Source of the DNA: Bacteriovoracaceae bacterium
GTDB taxonomy: Bacteria; Bdellovibrionota; Bacteriovoracia; Bacteriovoracales; Bacteriovoracaceae
Direction: 5' to 3'
Assembly: GCA_013141065.1 (NCBI GenBank)
Contig: JABFRR010000009.1
Location: 62,001-126,000, forward strand
Length of the DNA stretch: 64,000 nucleotides
Shown here: one piece after another, positions 45,348 to 53,744 of the stretch
Position numbering within the stretch: position 1 is the stretch's first letter
Layout of the letters: the number at the start of each line of letters is the position of its first letter
The notes under the pieces: generated by a model
Databases searched by the model: none
The model's input: the letters and a program-made list of their open reading frames with translations, nothing else
What the model was told of the DNA's origin: nothing
Position numbers and translations under genes: made by a program

Positions 45348-45624
45348 ATAATATTTCCACCAATGGAGCTTACGTTGTGATTCCATTAGAGCTCTTGAGA
45401 GAATCTGAAGTAAAAGGACGAATTACCTTCAAATGGAAAGGACAGGAATTTGATAGTGAGTTTAGAGTTTGCTGGGTAAATGATAAAGTCAGTTATAAAT
45501 TACCAATTGGAGCTGGAATTGAGTTTTTAACCAATCAAGTTCACTTTTTTAATGAAGAAATTCAGTACACTAAGACTCGTAAAGTAGCATAAACCAAAGC
45601 GTGCACTGCGCTGCAAGCAAAATT

Positions 45625-45650
45625 GCACTAAATCTTTCTTGATTTAGTGC
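45625..45650. terminator. Perfect 10-bp hairpin after the PilZ remnant
   Basis: GCACTAAATC (45625-45634) pairs exactly with GATTTAGTGC (45641-45650). A short T-rich stretch follows on the minus-strand side only. It probably ends transcription of the GNAT-PilZ locus before feoA. Confidence 0.55.
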
Positions 45651-45737
45651 CCTCATTTCTCTACTATCCAAACATGTTTGATGCCTCAAATTTTTATTCG
45701 ACATCCCGTCAATTAGGTTTTTGGCCATGGAAGGATT

Positions 45738-45980
45738 GTGAGCACTTTAGCAGATTTTAAAGTTGGTGATATTTTGGAAGTTATTCAATTTGAAGGCGAG
45801 AGTCAGTATGAATTCAAATTCATTTCTCTTGGAATTCTTCCAGGCGACAAATTAGAGATTCAATCTAAAAGTGTCTTAGGCGGGCCAATTTCCGTAAAGC
45901 ACGAAGGGGCCAGTTTTTTCGCCCTTAGGTTAGATTATGCTAAAAAAATTATTGTTAAAAATTTAGGAAAAAATTCATGA
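45738..45980 (+). CDS. feoA: Ferrous iron transport protein FeoA
   Basis: The 80-residue product is a small cytoplasmic SH3-like protein: GDILEVIQFEGESQYEFKFISLGILPGDKLEIQSKSVLGGPISVKHEGASFFALRLDYAKKIIV matches FeoA along its whole length. It supports the FeoB pump. The start is a GTG at 45738 with AAGGA only 2 bases away, closer than usual. It overlaps feoB by an ATGA. I see no clear Fur box in the 140 bp upstream. Confidence 0.92.
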   Translation: MSTLADFKVGDILEVIQFEGESQYEFKFISLGILPGDKLEIQSKSVLGGPISVKHEGASFFALRLDYAKKIIVKNLGKNS

Positions 45981-47956
45981 GAACAACGCTGCTTGTAGGA
46001 TTTCCTAATTCTGGTAAATCTACAATTTTTAATATGCTCACTGGTCAATTAAGAAAAGTTTCCAATTATTCAGGTGTCACAGTTGATTCAGCAAAAGCCG
46101 AATATTTATCCAATTCGATAAATGATATTAAGCTTAGTGTGGTTGATTTACCTGGTATTTATAGTCTTGTGCCGACCAGCCTTGATGAAGGAGTCACAAC
46201 GGCTGCATTGATAAAAGAAACTAGTAAGTTTGATACAATAATTCTCGTCATTGATCTAGACCGCTTTGAAGCCTCATTGTCACTTCTCTTGGCAATTAAA
46301 GAAGTTGCAAATACTAAAATCATTGCAATTATAAATAAAAATGATCACCTTCACTTTTCTCCAGAACATACTAAAAAATTATCTACTTATTTAGGTCTTC
46401 CAGTTTTTACCATGTCAGCACTAAACGATGATGAAAAGTCGTTAGATTATTTTATTCGACAAAATATAGAATCAAACGATGAACTAAGTGCTAAAGGCAA
46501 AGCCTTTGATTTAAGGACTATCAAGAAATTAAAAATTTCAGAAGGCTCTCAGGTTTTTTTAAAAAATATTCCTCCTGATAATTATATAATAGCCACTGAA
46601 AAGGAAATCATTGATGAAATAAAAACTCATCAAGCGGCAGCAAGATCAACTATTCAGTCTATGTATAAACATTCACAGGCTAAAACAAACTTCACTCAAA
46701 AACTTGATAGTTTGATTTTGCATAAGTTTTGGGGATCAGTGATTTTTATTTTAATCTTCTATTTTATATTTAATTCCATTTACGCTTGGGCCGGCCCATT
46801 AATGGATTTTTCGGAAACTTTTTTTGTGAGATTAGGGGTGTTTATTTCGCCTTACTTGCCAGATAATTTTATCAGAAGTTTAGTTATCGATGGTGTTATT
46901 TCAGGAGTCGGTGGGGTCATAATCTTTTTACCACAAATTATGATTCTATTTTTTCTATTAAGCGTTTTAGAACAAAGTGGATATATTTCAAGAGCTGCAG
47001 TGTTAACAGATAAAGTCATGAGTGTATTTGGATTGAATGGAAAAGCCTTTTTACCTTATATGTCAGGTTTTGCGTGTTCAATTCCTGCCATTATGGCCGC
47101 GAGAAGTATTCCCAATCAAAAAGAAAGGGCCGCAACGATCATGACCATACCTATGATCACCTGTAGTGCACGACTTCCTGTTTATGTTTTACTAATTGGC
47201 ACATTCATTCCAAGTGTAAAAATTTGGGGTTTTCTCAATTCTCAAGCACTAGCATTTTTCTTTTTATATTTTCTTGGAACTTTGTTTGCTTTAGTAGCCG
47301 CTAAAATTTTTCGCTTAACTTTATATAAAGGTGAAACAGGAAATTTTATTATTGATCTTCCTCATTATGAAAAACCATCTATTAAGTTTGCCTTTAAGCA
47401 AAGTTTAAGAAAGGGTTCTACCTTTTTAAAAAAAGCGGGAACAATTATTTTAGGTCTTTCGATTCTTATTTGGTTTTTATCTTCTTATCCAGGGCCTAAT
47501 GCTAATGATTTAATTGGAAAGTCAGATGAACAAATTTCTGCCATCACTCTTGAAGGTTCTGCTCTAGGGTTTACGGGGAAATTCATTGAACCGGCCCTGA
47601 AGCCAATGGGTATGAATTGGAAGATGGGGGTTGGACTTTTAGTGGCCTTTGGTGCAAGAGAATTATTTGTTTCTACCCTCGGAACTATCTACGCTCTTGG
47701 TGAAGTTGATGAAGAGTCGAGTAGCTTGCGAGATCGCCTGTCTTCGGAGCTTGATCCAAAGACTGGTCTTCCGGTTTTTAATACCGCAGTAGCGTGGAGC
47801 ATATTAATCTTTTTTGTTTTTGCACTTCAGTGTATAAGCACGCTGGCCATTTTAAAAAAAGAAATGGGCTCTTGGAAATATCCTGCATTTATGTTTGTTT
47901 ACATGGGGGGGCTTGGCTACATTGGTGCCACGCTCACATACCAATTTTTAAAATAA
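45977..47956 (+). CDS. feoB: Ferrous iron transporter FeoB
   Basis: The 659-residue inner-membrane protein takes up Fe(II). The N-terminal GTPase has G1 GFPNSGKST (about 5-13), G3 DLPGIYSL and G4 NKND, followed by a helical spacer. About ten membrane helices follow, including the gate motifs GFACSIPAIMAAR, MITCSARLPVYVLL and GFGARELFVSTL-like segments. It is shorter than the E. coli protein at the C-terminus, which is common. It overlaps feoA and converges on the rhodanese gene with a 5-bp gap. Confidence 0.95.
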   Translation: MRTTLLVGFPNSGKSTIFNMLTGQLRKVSNYSGVTVDSAKAEYLSNSINDIKLSVVDLPGIYSLVPTSLDEGVTTAALIKETSKFDTIILVIDLDRFEASLSLLLAIKEVANTKIIAIINKNDHLHFSPEHTKKLSTYLGLPVFTMSALNDDEKSLDYFIRQNIESNDELSAKGKAFDLRTIKKLKISEGSQVFLKNIPPDNYIIATEKEIIDEIKTHQAAARSTIQSMYKHSQAKTNFTQKLDSLILHKFWGSVIFILIFYFIFNSIYAWAGPLMDFSETFFVRLGVFISPYLPDNFIRSLVIDGVISGVGGVIIFLPQIMILFFLLSVLEQSGYISRAAVLTDKVMSVFGLNGKAFLPYMSGFACSIPAIMAARSIPNQKERAATIMTIPMITCSARLPVYVLLIGTFIPSVKIWGFLNSQALAFFFLYFLGTLFALVAAKIFRLTLYKGETGNFIIDLPHYEKPSIKFAFKQSLRKGSTFLKKAGTIILGLSILIWFLSSYPGPNANDLIGKSDEQISAITLEGSALGFTGKFIEPALKPMGMNWKMGVGLLVAFGARELFVSTLGTIYALGEVDEESSSLRDRLSSELDPKTGLPVFNTAVAWSILIFFVFALQCISTLAILKKEMGSWKYPAFMFVYMGGLGYIGATLTYQFLK

Positions 47957-47961
47957 ATGAC

Positions 47962-48474
47962 TTAAATATCCATGTCGGTGTTAGAGCTTGGAGTGGTGTC
48001 TTTACCAGGCCAAAATTCGTGTCCACCTGAAATATTATTAATGTTAAAAAATCCTTTTTTAACTAATAACTCACAAGCTTGAATTGAACGCAATCCATTT
48101 TCAGAAATGATCAGTAGGGGAGTTGTTTTACTTGGAATTTCGGTAAATCGCACATGCAATTCTTCAATGGGAATTTGTATAGCTTCAGCCAGTCTTGGTC
48201 CTTTATAGTTTTTTGCCGAAACGTCGATCACAAAAAAATCGAGGTTGGGATTATTATAGATACTCCAGGCTTTTTGTGGAGAAATATCATTGTAAGGTCT
48301 GCCCATGAGAATCATACTATCGTCAATTTCTTCGCCGTTTTTTACACGTACGAGATGATTGCGTTGTAATGTGATGGAGAAATCTAATTTTTCATCAATT
48401 CGAGCAATGTTTTTTTCTATATTGTTGAGTCTTGAGTTGATGAACTCTAACATTTGAAAACTTTTTAAATCCAC
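47962..48474 (-). CDS. Rhodanese-domain protein lacking the catalytic cysteine
   Basis: The 170-residue product has an N-terminal coiled coil (LEFINSRLNNIEKNIARIDEKLD) and a rhodanese fold (SPQKAWSIYNNPNLDFFVIDVSAKNYKGPRLAEAIQIPIEEL; FFNINNISGGHEFWPG). In active rhodaneses the loop starts with Cys (C-x-x-G-x-R); here it reads SENGLRS, so Ser replaces Cys near nt 48103. It cannot transfer sulfur through a persulfide and is more likely a binding or scaffold module. The start is a GTG at 48474. Confidence 0.8.
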   Translation of the reverse strand: MDLKSFQMLEFINSRLNNIEKNIARIDEKLDFSITLQRNHLVRVKNGEEIDDSMILMGRPYNDISPQKAWSIYNNPNLDFFVIDVSAKNYKGPRLAEAIQIPIEELHVRFTEIPSKTTPLLIISENGLRSIQACELLVKKGFFNINNISGGHEFWPGKDTTPSSNTDMDI

Positions 48475-48573
48475 TTAATTTTTCCCCTGCAAGAGTTGAT
48501 ACTTGCTTCCATTTTAGCGCAATGCTTAGCAGGAATGGGATATGGGGCAAAAGCTGCTTGGCAAGAATGATCT

Positions 48574-49878
48574 CTATGACTTAATGAGATCTAATATCTT
48601 TTTTTGTTTTTCAAGTTCTAATGTTTCAAACTCACAATGAAGTCTGTTAACTGCATGAGATTTTGAAAATTTGGTAAAGAGATCAGTTGCTTCACCAATA
48701 TCAGAAATGATTTTTTGATCACTTCCAAAAAGCTTCCTGACAACTTTCATCGGATATTTACTAATGCTGGTTTCATCAACATAATATTTCGAGAGTCTTC
48801 CCGAAGAGCTAGAGCGGATGAATTCTATATTTTCACTAGCTAGGTAGTTTTGAATAGCTGAGAGTTTTAGCTCTTGTTTTTCGTTGAATGATTCAAAGAT
48901 TTTTTGAGGAACTTGATTTTTTACAACAGCTTCAGCATATTTATTTTTACTGCGTTTTAAAACTTTCATTAAGTATTGATCATCATGCTCAATATACTCT
49001 TCAATGCTTGCCGGAATTACATATTCGGTTGGAGAGGTTTTGAAGTACTTATAAAGAAGTTGTTCGAGGCAAACGGCCCTGTAATGAAAATAAACCATGA
49101 TGAACATATGGTAGCGAGAAAGTAAAAAATCATCGAATGTGACGACGGCGCGTTCGTTGATTCCAAGATATGCCTTGTTGTCATCGATGCATATTTCTAA
49201 ATTATCAAGCATCCAATCTAAGTCGTAAGATCCATAACTGACTCCACAAAAGTAGCTGTCTCGGAGGAGATAATCCATTCGGTCACAGTCTAATTCACTT
49301 GAAACAAGTTGGGAGAGTACCGGAAAATAATTGATTCCTTCAATTGTAAAATACTGAGGATCACTAGTGTGTCCTGTAATTAAATCAGCAATGTGTTTTC
49401 TTTCAAGACCGAATTTTTTTTCAACAAGTGAAAATGATCCAGCAAATGAACTGTCGACAATGGATTTAATTGTATAGTCCTCATGCGTGGCCTGACGATC
49501 TTGTTTTTGATCTTTAAGCGAGAGGAAATCTTTGGGAATATTGAGTTCCGAAAGTTTAGGCATCACAGTCTCTGTTGAATGAGAAAGTGGAGCATGGCCG
49601 ACATCGTGAAGTAAGCAAGCGAGTTTGAAAGTTTCTTTAAGTCTTAATATATTTTTGTCATTTAAGCGTCCTTTAAAAAGGCGATCAAAAGCACTAGAAG
49701 CAATATTCATGACTCCAATAGAGTGAATAAAGCGAGTGTGAGTGGCTCCTGGGAAGACATATTCAGAAAAGCCTAATTGTTTGATGTTTCTTAGTCGCTG
49801 AAAAAAATCATCGCGAATAATAGGAATTTCTTCATCAAGTATATGTATTGAGCCGTGTACTGGATCGCGAATTTCCAC
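48574..49878 (-). CDS. HD-domain phosphohydrolase (dGTPase-like, COG1078 type)
   Basis: The 434-residue product opens with IRDPVHGSIHILDEEIPIIRDDFFQRLRNIKQLGF, then HTRFIHSIGVMNIA and LLHDVGHAPLSHSTE (the H...HD metal motif). A later SELDCDRMDYLLRDSYFCGVSYGSYDLDW contains the conserved Asp. This is the COG1078 family related to dNTP triphosphohydrolases and SAMHD1, and it acts in the cytoplasm. The exact nucleotide substrate cannot be told from sequence. The start is a GTG with AGGAAAT upstream. It follows the glutaredoxin-like gene by 13 bp and may be co-transcribed with it. Confidence 0.88.
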   Translation of the reverse strand: MEIRDPVHGSIHILDEEIPIIRDDFFQRLRNIKQLGFSEYVFPGATHTRFIHSIGVMNIASSAFDRLFKGRLNDKNILRLKETFKLACLLHDVGHAPLSHSTETVMPKLSELNIPKDFLSLKDQKQDRQATHEDYTIKSIVDSSFAGSFSLVEKKFGLERKHIADLITGHTSDPQYFTIEGINYFPVLSQLVSSELDCDRMDYLLRDSYFCGVSYGSYDLDWMLDNLEICIDDNKAYLGINERAVVTFDDFLLSRYHMFIMVYFHYRAVCLEQLLYKYFKTSPTEYVIPASIEEYIEHDDQYLMKVLKRSKNKYAEAVVKNQVPQKIFESFNEKQELKLSAIQNYLASENIEFIRSSSSGRLSKYYVDETSISKYPMKVVRKLFGSDQKIISDIGEATDLFTKFSKSHAVNRLHCEFETLELEKQKKILDLIKS

Positions 49879-49891
49879 TTTAATTTCCTAT

Positions 49892-50161
49892 TTATTTTTT
49901 TGTTAGCTTTTCGAGATTAGATTCTAGCCAATTAATAATATCCATTGATTCATGCATCGGATCCCCATCAATAAACAAACAGGGAACTGTTTTTTTTCCA
50001 GTTATTAATGTTAGTTTTTGAAGATATTTCAGGTCACCATAAATATCCATGTAATTGACTTTTATGTTGTGCTTATCAATGACTTTTAAAACTCTTTGGC
50101 AGTAAGGACATGCATCGAAATAGTAAAGATCTAGTTCAGGAGATTTCATTTTTTGGCCCAT
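49892..50161 (-). CDS. Glutaredoxin-like thioredoxin-fold protein
   Basis: The 89-residue product has the redox motif CPYC (in YYFDACPYCQRVLKVI), a cis-Pro segment KKTVPCLFIDG and an ending SMDIINWLESNL, which is typical of glutaredoxin/GST N-terminal folds. It should reduce disulfides or glutathione adducts in the cytoplasm. A second in-frame ATG lies four codons in. It starts just after the terminator of the acidic-protein gene, so it begins a new unit with the HD gene. Confidence 0.88.
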   Translation of the reverse strand: MGQKMKSPELDLYYFDACPYCQRVLKVIDKHNIKVNYMDIYGDLKYLQKLTLITGKKTVPCLFIDGDPMHESMDIINWLESNLEKLTKK

Positions 50162-50166
50162 ATTCG

Positions 50167-50192
50167 TAAAAAGGGCTTCCGTAGAAGCCCTT
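50167..50192 (-). terminator. Rho-independent terminator of the acidic-protein gene
   Basis: On the minus strand AAGGGCTTC pairs with GAAGCCCTT (50171-50179 and 50184-50192) across a 4-nt loop and runs into five Ts. Confidence 0.85.
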
Positions 50193-50211
50193 GACTTAAA
50201 CTTAGTTATTT

Positions 50212-50784
50212 TTAGTAATCGTCATCATCGTCTAGACTCTCATCTTCAGAACTTTTTTTACCAAGAGCATACTGCTCGTCTTCATCAAGCTCACGATCAA
50301 GATCGTCATCTTCTGGTTTATCAAAGGCATCATTGTATCCCCATCCGTAAGAATAGGCACCTGCTGTTACATTTCCTTCTTCATCTTCAGCATCGAACTC
50401 TTCTTCGAATTTTGCAGCTCCGGCATCTTCATCTTCTTCATCGACGAATTCTTCATCACCCATTGCTTCATCAACTGTCTCTGTTTCATCAATTTCTAAG
50501 TCGACTTCAAGATCGAAATCTTCGTCTTCTAAGTCGTCATGAACTTGTTTAGAAGGTTTGCCTTTAGATCCTTTAGTTTTTAATGGAACGGCTACGATTG
50601 AACTTTTATATTTTTTAATTGCTTCTTCTCTTGAGAGAACAAGATCTTTTTTGGGAGCGACCACTTTTTTAGCTGGAGCTTTTTTCGCAACAACCTTTTT
50701 AGGTGGTGCTACTTTTTTCGCCACTTCTTTTTTGGCTACTGGTTTTTTCGCCACTGCTTTTTTTGCTACTGGTTTTTTCGCCAC
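50212..50784 (-). CDS. Lys/Ala-repeat and acidic low-complexity protein (3' part of a longer gene)
   Basis: The open part encodes 190 residues in two blocks: a basic N-terminal block built of Ala-Lys-Lys-x-Val pentapeptides (about 1-45), resembling histone H1-like tails, and an extremely acidic C-terminal block (DDLEDEDFDLEVDLEIDET and later EDDDLDRELDEDEQ). The product could bind nucleic acid through its basic tail; this is inference. The frame opens only at a GTG at 50784 that has no ribosome-binding site. A far better start, an ATG at 50912 after GGAAGT, lies upstream at the head of the same repeat, but the frame between them is broken (see the repeat entry). It ends at a strong terminator. 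Confidence 0.65.
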   Translation of the reverse strand: MAKKPVAKKAVAKKPVAKKEVAKKVAPPKKVVAKKAPAKKVVAPKKDLVLSREEAIKKYKSSIVAVPLKTKGSKGKPSKQVHDDLEDEDFDLEVDLEIDETETVDEAMGDEEFVDEEDEDAGAAKFEEEFDAEDEEGNVTAGAYSYGWGYNDAFDKPEDDDLDRELDEDEQYALGKKSSEDESLDDDDDY

Positions 50785-50912
50785 AGCTTTTTTTGCTACT
50801 GCTTTTTCGCTACTGCTTTTTCGCTACTGTTTTTTTGCCACTGGTTTTTCGCCACTGCTTTTTTGCCACTGCTTTTTTGCCACTGCTTTTTTTGCTACTG
50901 CTTTTTCGCCAT
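50785..50912 (-). repeat. 15-bp coding repeat array with frame-breaking A-tract deficits
   Basis: On the minus strand from the ATG at 50912 there are about nine tandem units of the form GCN-GTN-GC(N) plus an A-tract, encoding Ala-Val-Ala-Lys-Lys when intact. About seven units are one base short, nearly always one A in the A-tract, so a stop follows after five codons. Units downstream of 50784 keep frame. Either the gene has decayed here, the tract is slippage-variable, or the assembly has homopolymer errors. Confidence 0.75.
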
Positions 50913-50985
50913 ACTTCCATCCTCACCATTGTAGGTTTTGCCAAACGTTAAGAGTATATATGGATTAATCGACTAATTTCAAGGA

Positions 50986-53664
50986 TTAAAAATCGCGAAA
51001 AAAAGTTCCGTTTAGACCGGAGGTGCTATCGGCTTTTATCAAGTTTTGGATATTCAAAGTGGCCATATCTTCTGGAACTTTTGTGTCAGATTCTCGATAA
51101 ACCCAGTTTGCGTAGTCATTTGAAGTCGTCATGACTTTTGAGAGAGGAACAAATTTCGTAGAATAGTAGTTTCGGTGAGAGGAATACTCAGTAGTTCCCG
51201 CTGCACCAATTGGATTAACAGTAGTATTAGAGGCATCGAATCCTGTTCCATGACGCGGCCCTGGGTAATAAGCAGTCATGATAGTGTCGACAGGAAGTGG
51301 ATTGTAATAACTAGTAGTGTAATACAGACCTCCACCGTTTAGATTTTTTTTATCAATATATTCTACCATTAAGGCAGTCAGTGGGACAATTCCACAAGCG
51401 GTAGTTGATCTTGTAATATTAAAAAAATGATTAAATTTTGAGGCCATATCTTTGTAGTTACAACCTACTTCAGAAAGTGGGTCTGGGCTTTCTAAATCGG
51501 GCGGTACTTCATTAGTGCTAGAGCCATTTGCATTGGCATGTATACTTTTAGCTGCTTGAGCATTTACGTTTATCGTTGAACCAGGACTTGCAGGGAGGTT
51601 AAATATAACATTACCTACGTCCAATAGCGCTTTCAGGTAAGCTTTAATCGCATCCCCATTTGCACTCATGTATCTTATAACAATATCTTCAACTTCTGCA
51701 TTCGTTGAATAGAGCAAATTTGTTCCAACCAATGGTGCAAAAAGTCTGTAGTAGTCACCGACACCAACACCAGTCGGCTGAATAATATTTGCTGTCGGAG
51801 CAGCGTTTGTTAATTCTGAACCGGGAGTTGGTCTTTTAAAATCTGGAATGAGATAATTGACAGCATCGTACCTCGTCACCCTACGAGAAACGATTAAGGC
51901 TTTTAAAACTTCCTGGTTGGTCATATTTCTTCCAGTAAAGTCACCGCCGAGGGCCTCTTTTAATTTTTTGATTTGGTACGACTGATAAAGTCCTCGGTCA
52001 TGTCCAACTGTTTCTGCTTCAAAGTTTTTCGGCCTTACAATTTGAAAAGGGATTACGCCTGATGCGTTTTGAGCGTTCAGTTCTGAGTCTGTGTCAAAAT
52101 CATAAATCATATTGGGAATACTGTAGGCAATTGGAGTTCCAGCACCCGGTACTCCGCCAAGACTGGAACTTGGAACTCTCGCCCAAAAATTTCGACTTGA
52201 TGGTATTGGCATTCCTGGTGCAAAGTTTGCAGCTGGTATATCAATCCCGGTAACAAATGCACTTGTGCGAGAGTTGTCATCTTGTCTTGTGACTACAGAC
52301 GTATTTCCATCCATAAAACTAAAAAGTCGCGGACCGATTCGTCCACCAAAAGGTTTAGCCGCAGCGTATGCAGTGAGTTTAAAACTTCCTGCTTCAGAGT
52401 CACTAGAGCGTGGAAAAAAGAGTCCAGTAAATTCCGCTTCACCTTTGACTGCATAATATGTAAGGACTTCAGGATTTTTTACAAAACCCATGATGTAGCC
52501 AGGAACTGGCATTGCAGATTTAGAGACTCGGCAGTTGGCATCGACTCTGGTTGCTTCTGAATCATCTAGTTCGTTTAAGCCAGTTACAAAAGTTGTAAAG
52601 AGTGTTGTGTAATTCACTGGTACAGCTTGTAAATCTACATAATGCTTTTTCAGTGCACCGATACTTGTTTCACCTTGGTAGGTGAAGACTGGTGGAATAA
52701 GAAATCCTGAAGTTGTGCGCTCGCCTGCTTCAAAAGGCTGAGGAGGTAATTCTGTAAGCTTAAAAGTTGCAGCTAATTCATCTGCGGCAGACACAGCACC
52801 ACTGCCACCTTCGAGTGCGTCTTTATACTTTCCACCACCTAAATTTTTAAAAGCTGACATGAAGGCTTTCATTGGGCGCTCGTTGAGACCAATTTCTTGT
52901 CCAACACTAATGTAGTTATTGATGTTGAGGTAATCCATATCGGCCACTGGCGGGCGATTCATAATCATTTCTAAATTTCTCACTCTCATGGCCAGTTCTA
53001 GAGACTCAGGCCATGCACCGGTGCGATTGGTGGCGATAAGAGGAGCTCCTGGAATTTCTTTTGTTCCAGAGCTGTAGGCCCAAGATAAGGAAGCCAAAAA
53101 ATTAATCTTTGTTCTTGCTGAACAGTTCTCACCTTTTTCTTCGACGAGTTTATTGACGAATGCTTCGTGAATTTCTGAAATTCCGGCTACACCGACTGCT
53201 GGAAATCTTGGAATTCCCGGGAGAGCATAAATAGGGCAGATGTCTGTAGTTGAGTTGTTGTGAACACAGATTGAAGGAACGTTATATTTATCAAAACCAA
53301 CACTGCCAGCGTCCCCTGCTACAGCAGGGCGCTTGAGTAAAAAATTAATTCGTTGATTGGCATTTAAAATTGGGTCTGAAAGATTATTGCCACCTTTGGT
53401 GAAGGCCATTTGTCCGAGAATATAATATTTGAACATCCATTCTTTATAAGTATTTCTCATTTCCCAATTGAGATAAGCGATGTTGGTCAATTGACGAGAC
53501 TGAGTGGCCGCTCCAGAAAATGCGGCTGCATCGACAGCGTTTTGTAAATTGATTTTGGCCTTAACGAAAAGACCGACGTTGATAATAAAAGCGAGCATAC
53601 CCATTACAAGAATGAGGGTAATTCCCATAAAGATACTTAATTGGCCGCGGTTACTTTTAATCAC
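50986..53664 (-). CDS. Large TadG/TadE-like envelope protein
   Basis: The 892-residue product starts IKSNRGQLSIFMGITLILVMGMLAFIINVGLFVKAKINLQNAVDAAAFSGAATQSRQL. This is the TadE/TadG-like N-terminal signature: a short positive stretch, one membrane helix, then the AVDAAA(L/F)AGA motif. The rest is a long extracytoplasmic region with no repeats or domain I recognise; it has scattered cysteines and many Gly/Pro/Asn turns. The start is a GTG at 53664. TadG-type proteins are minor pilin-like or structural components of Flp pili, but no tad genes are next to it. The 3' end is followed by the acidic-protein gene. Confidence 0.78.
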   Translation of the reverse strand: MIKSNRGQLSIFMGITLILVMGMLAFIINVGLFVKAKINLQNAVDAAAFSGAATQSRQLTNIAYLNWEMRNTYKEWMFKYYILGQMAFTKGGNNLSDPILNANQRINFLLKRPAVAGDAGSVGFDKYNVPSICVHNNSTTDICPIYALPGIPRFPAVGVAGISEIHEAFVNKLVEEKGENCSARTKINFLASLSWAYSSGTKEIPGAPLIATNRTGAWPESLELAMRVRNLEMIMNRPPVADMDYLNINNYISVGQEIGLNERPMKAFMSAFKNLGGGKYKDALEGGSGAVSAADELAATFKLTELPPQPFEAGERTTSGFLIPPVFTYQGETSIGALKKHYVDLQAVPVNYTTLFTTFVTGLNELDDSEATRVDANCRVSKSAMPVPGYIMGFVKNPEVLTYYAVKGEAEFTGLFFPRSSDSEAGSFKLTAYAAAKPFGGRIGPRLFSFMDGNTSVVTRQDDNSRTSAFVTGIDIPAANFAPGMPIPSSRNFWARVPSSSLGGVPGAGTPIAYSIPNMIYDFDTDSELNAQNASGVIPFQIVRPKNFEAETVGHDRGLYQSYQIKKLKEALGGDFTGRNMTNQEVLKALIVSRRVTRYDAVNYLIPDFKRPTPGSELTNAAPTANIIQPTGVGVGDYYRLFAPLVGTNLLYSTNAEVEDIVIRYMSANGDAIKAYLKALLDVGNVIFNLPASPGSTINVNAQAAKSIHANANGSSTNEVPPDLESPDPLSEVGCNYKDMASKFNHFFNITRSTTACGIVPLTALMVEYIDKKNLNGGGLYYTTSYYNPLPVDTIMTAYYPGPRHGTGFDASNTTVNPIGAAGTTEYSSHRNYYSTKFVPLSKVMTTSNDYANWVYRESDTKVPEDMATLNIQNLIKADSTSGLNGTFFRDF

Positions 53665-53744
53665 TCTATATTTCTCTCACTAGTGTCTCAATGCTACCGA
53701 AGGCACCAATCATGGTCAATTAATACCTTGAAATTTGGTACTCA

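Larger units (their letters stand above)
43064..45592 (+). pseudogene. GNAT (FeeM-like)-PilZ protein gene split by an ISAs1-family insertion
   Basis: Removing the insertion (44049-45347) and one copy of its target duplication rejoins a single reading frame of about 406 codons. Residues of about 25-210 resemble the FeeM-type N-acyl amino acid synthase branch of GNAT acyltransferases (LHDCYVKKGLMEKDPTGMR, AIVIAINRMGEVVGTVSII, ELVEISALSIAPEYR). The C-terminal part is a PilZ domain, which binds c-di-GMP: RFQKKISARL, then NISTNGAYVVIP, reconstructed across the junction, then VSYKLPIGAGIEFL. The insertion lies within the NxSxxG motif. As it stands, the 5' fragment reads into the IS and ends at 44119 after 22 foreign residues, so the protein would keep the GNAT part but lose PilZ binding. 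Confidence 0.88.

Noticed and set aside
45377-45592. A separate small gene starting at 45377
   Set aside because: It is the 3' end of the IS-split GNAT-PilZ gene; the frame joins exactly when the IS and one target duplication are removed.
50558-50968. A plus-strand frame of Phe/Ala-rich repeats
   Set aside because: It is the antisense shadow of the Lys/Ala repeat gene on the minus strand and has no ribosome-binding site.
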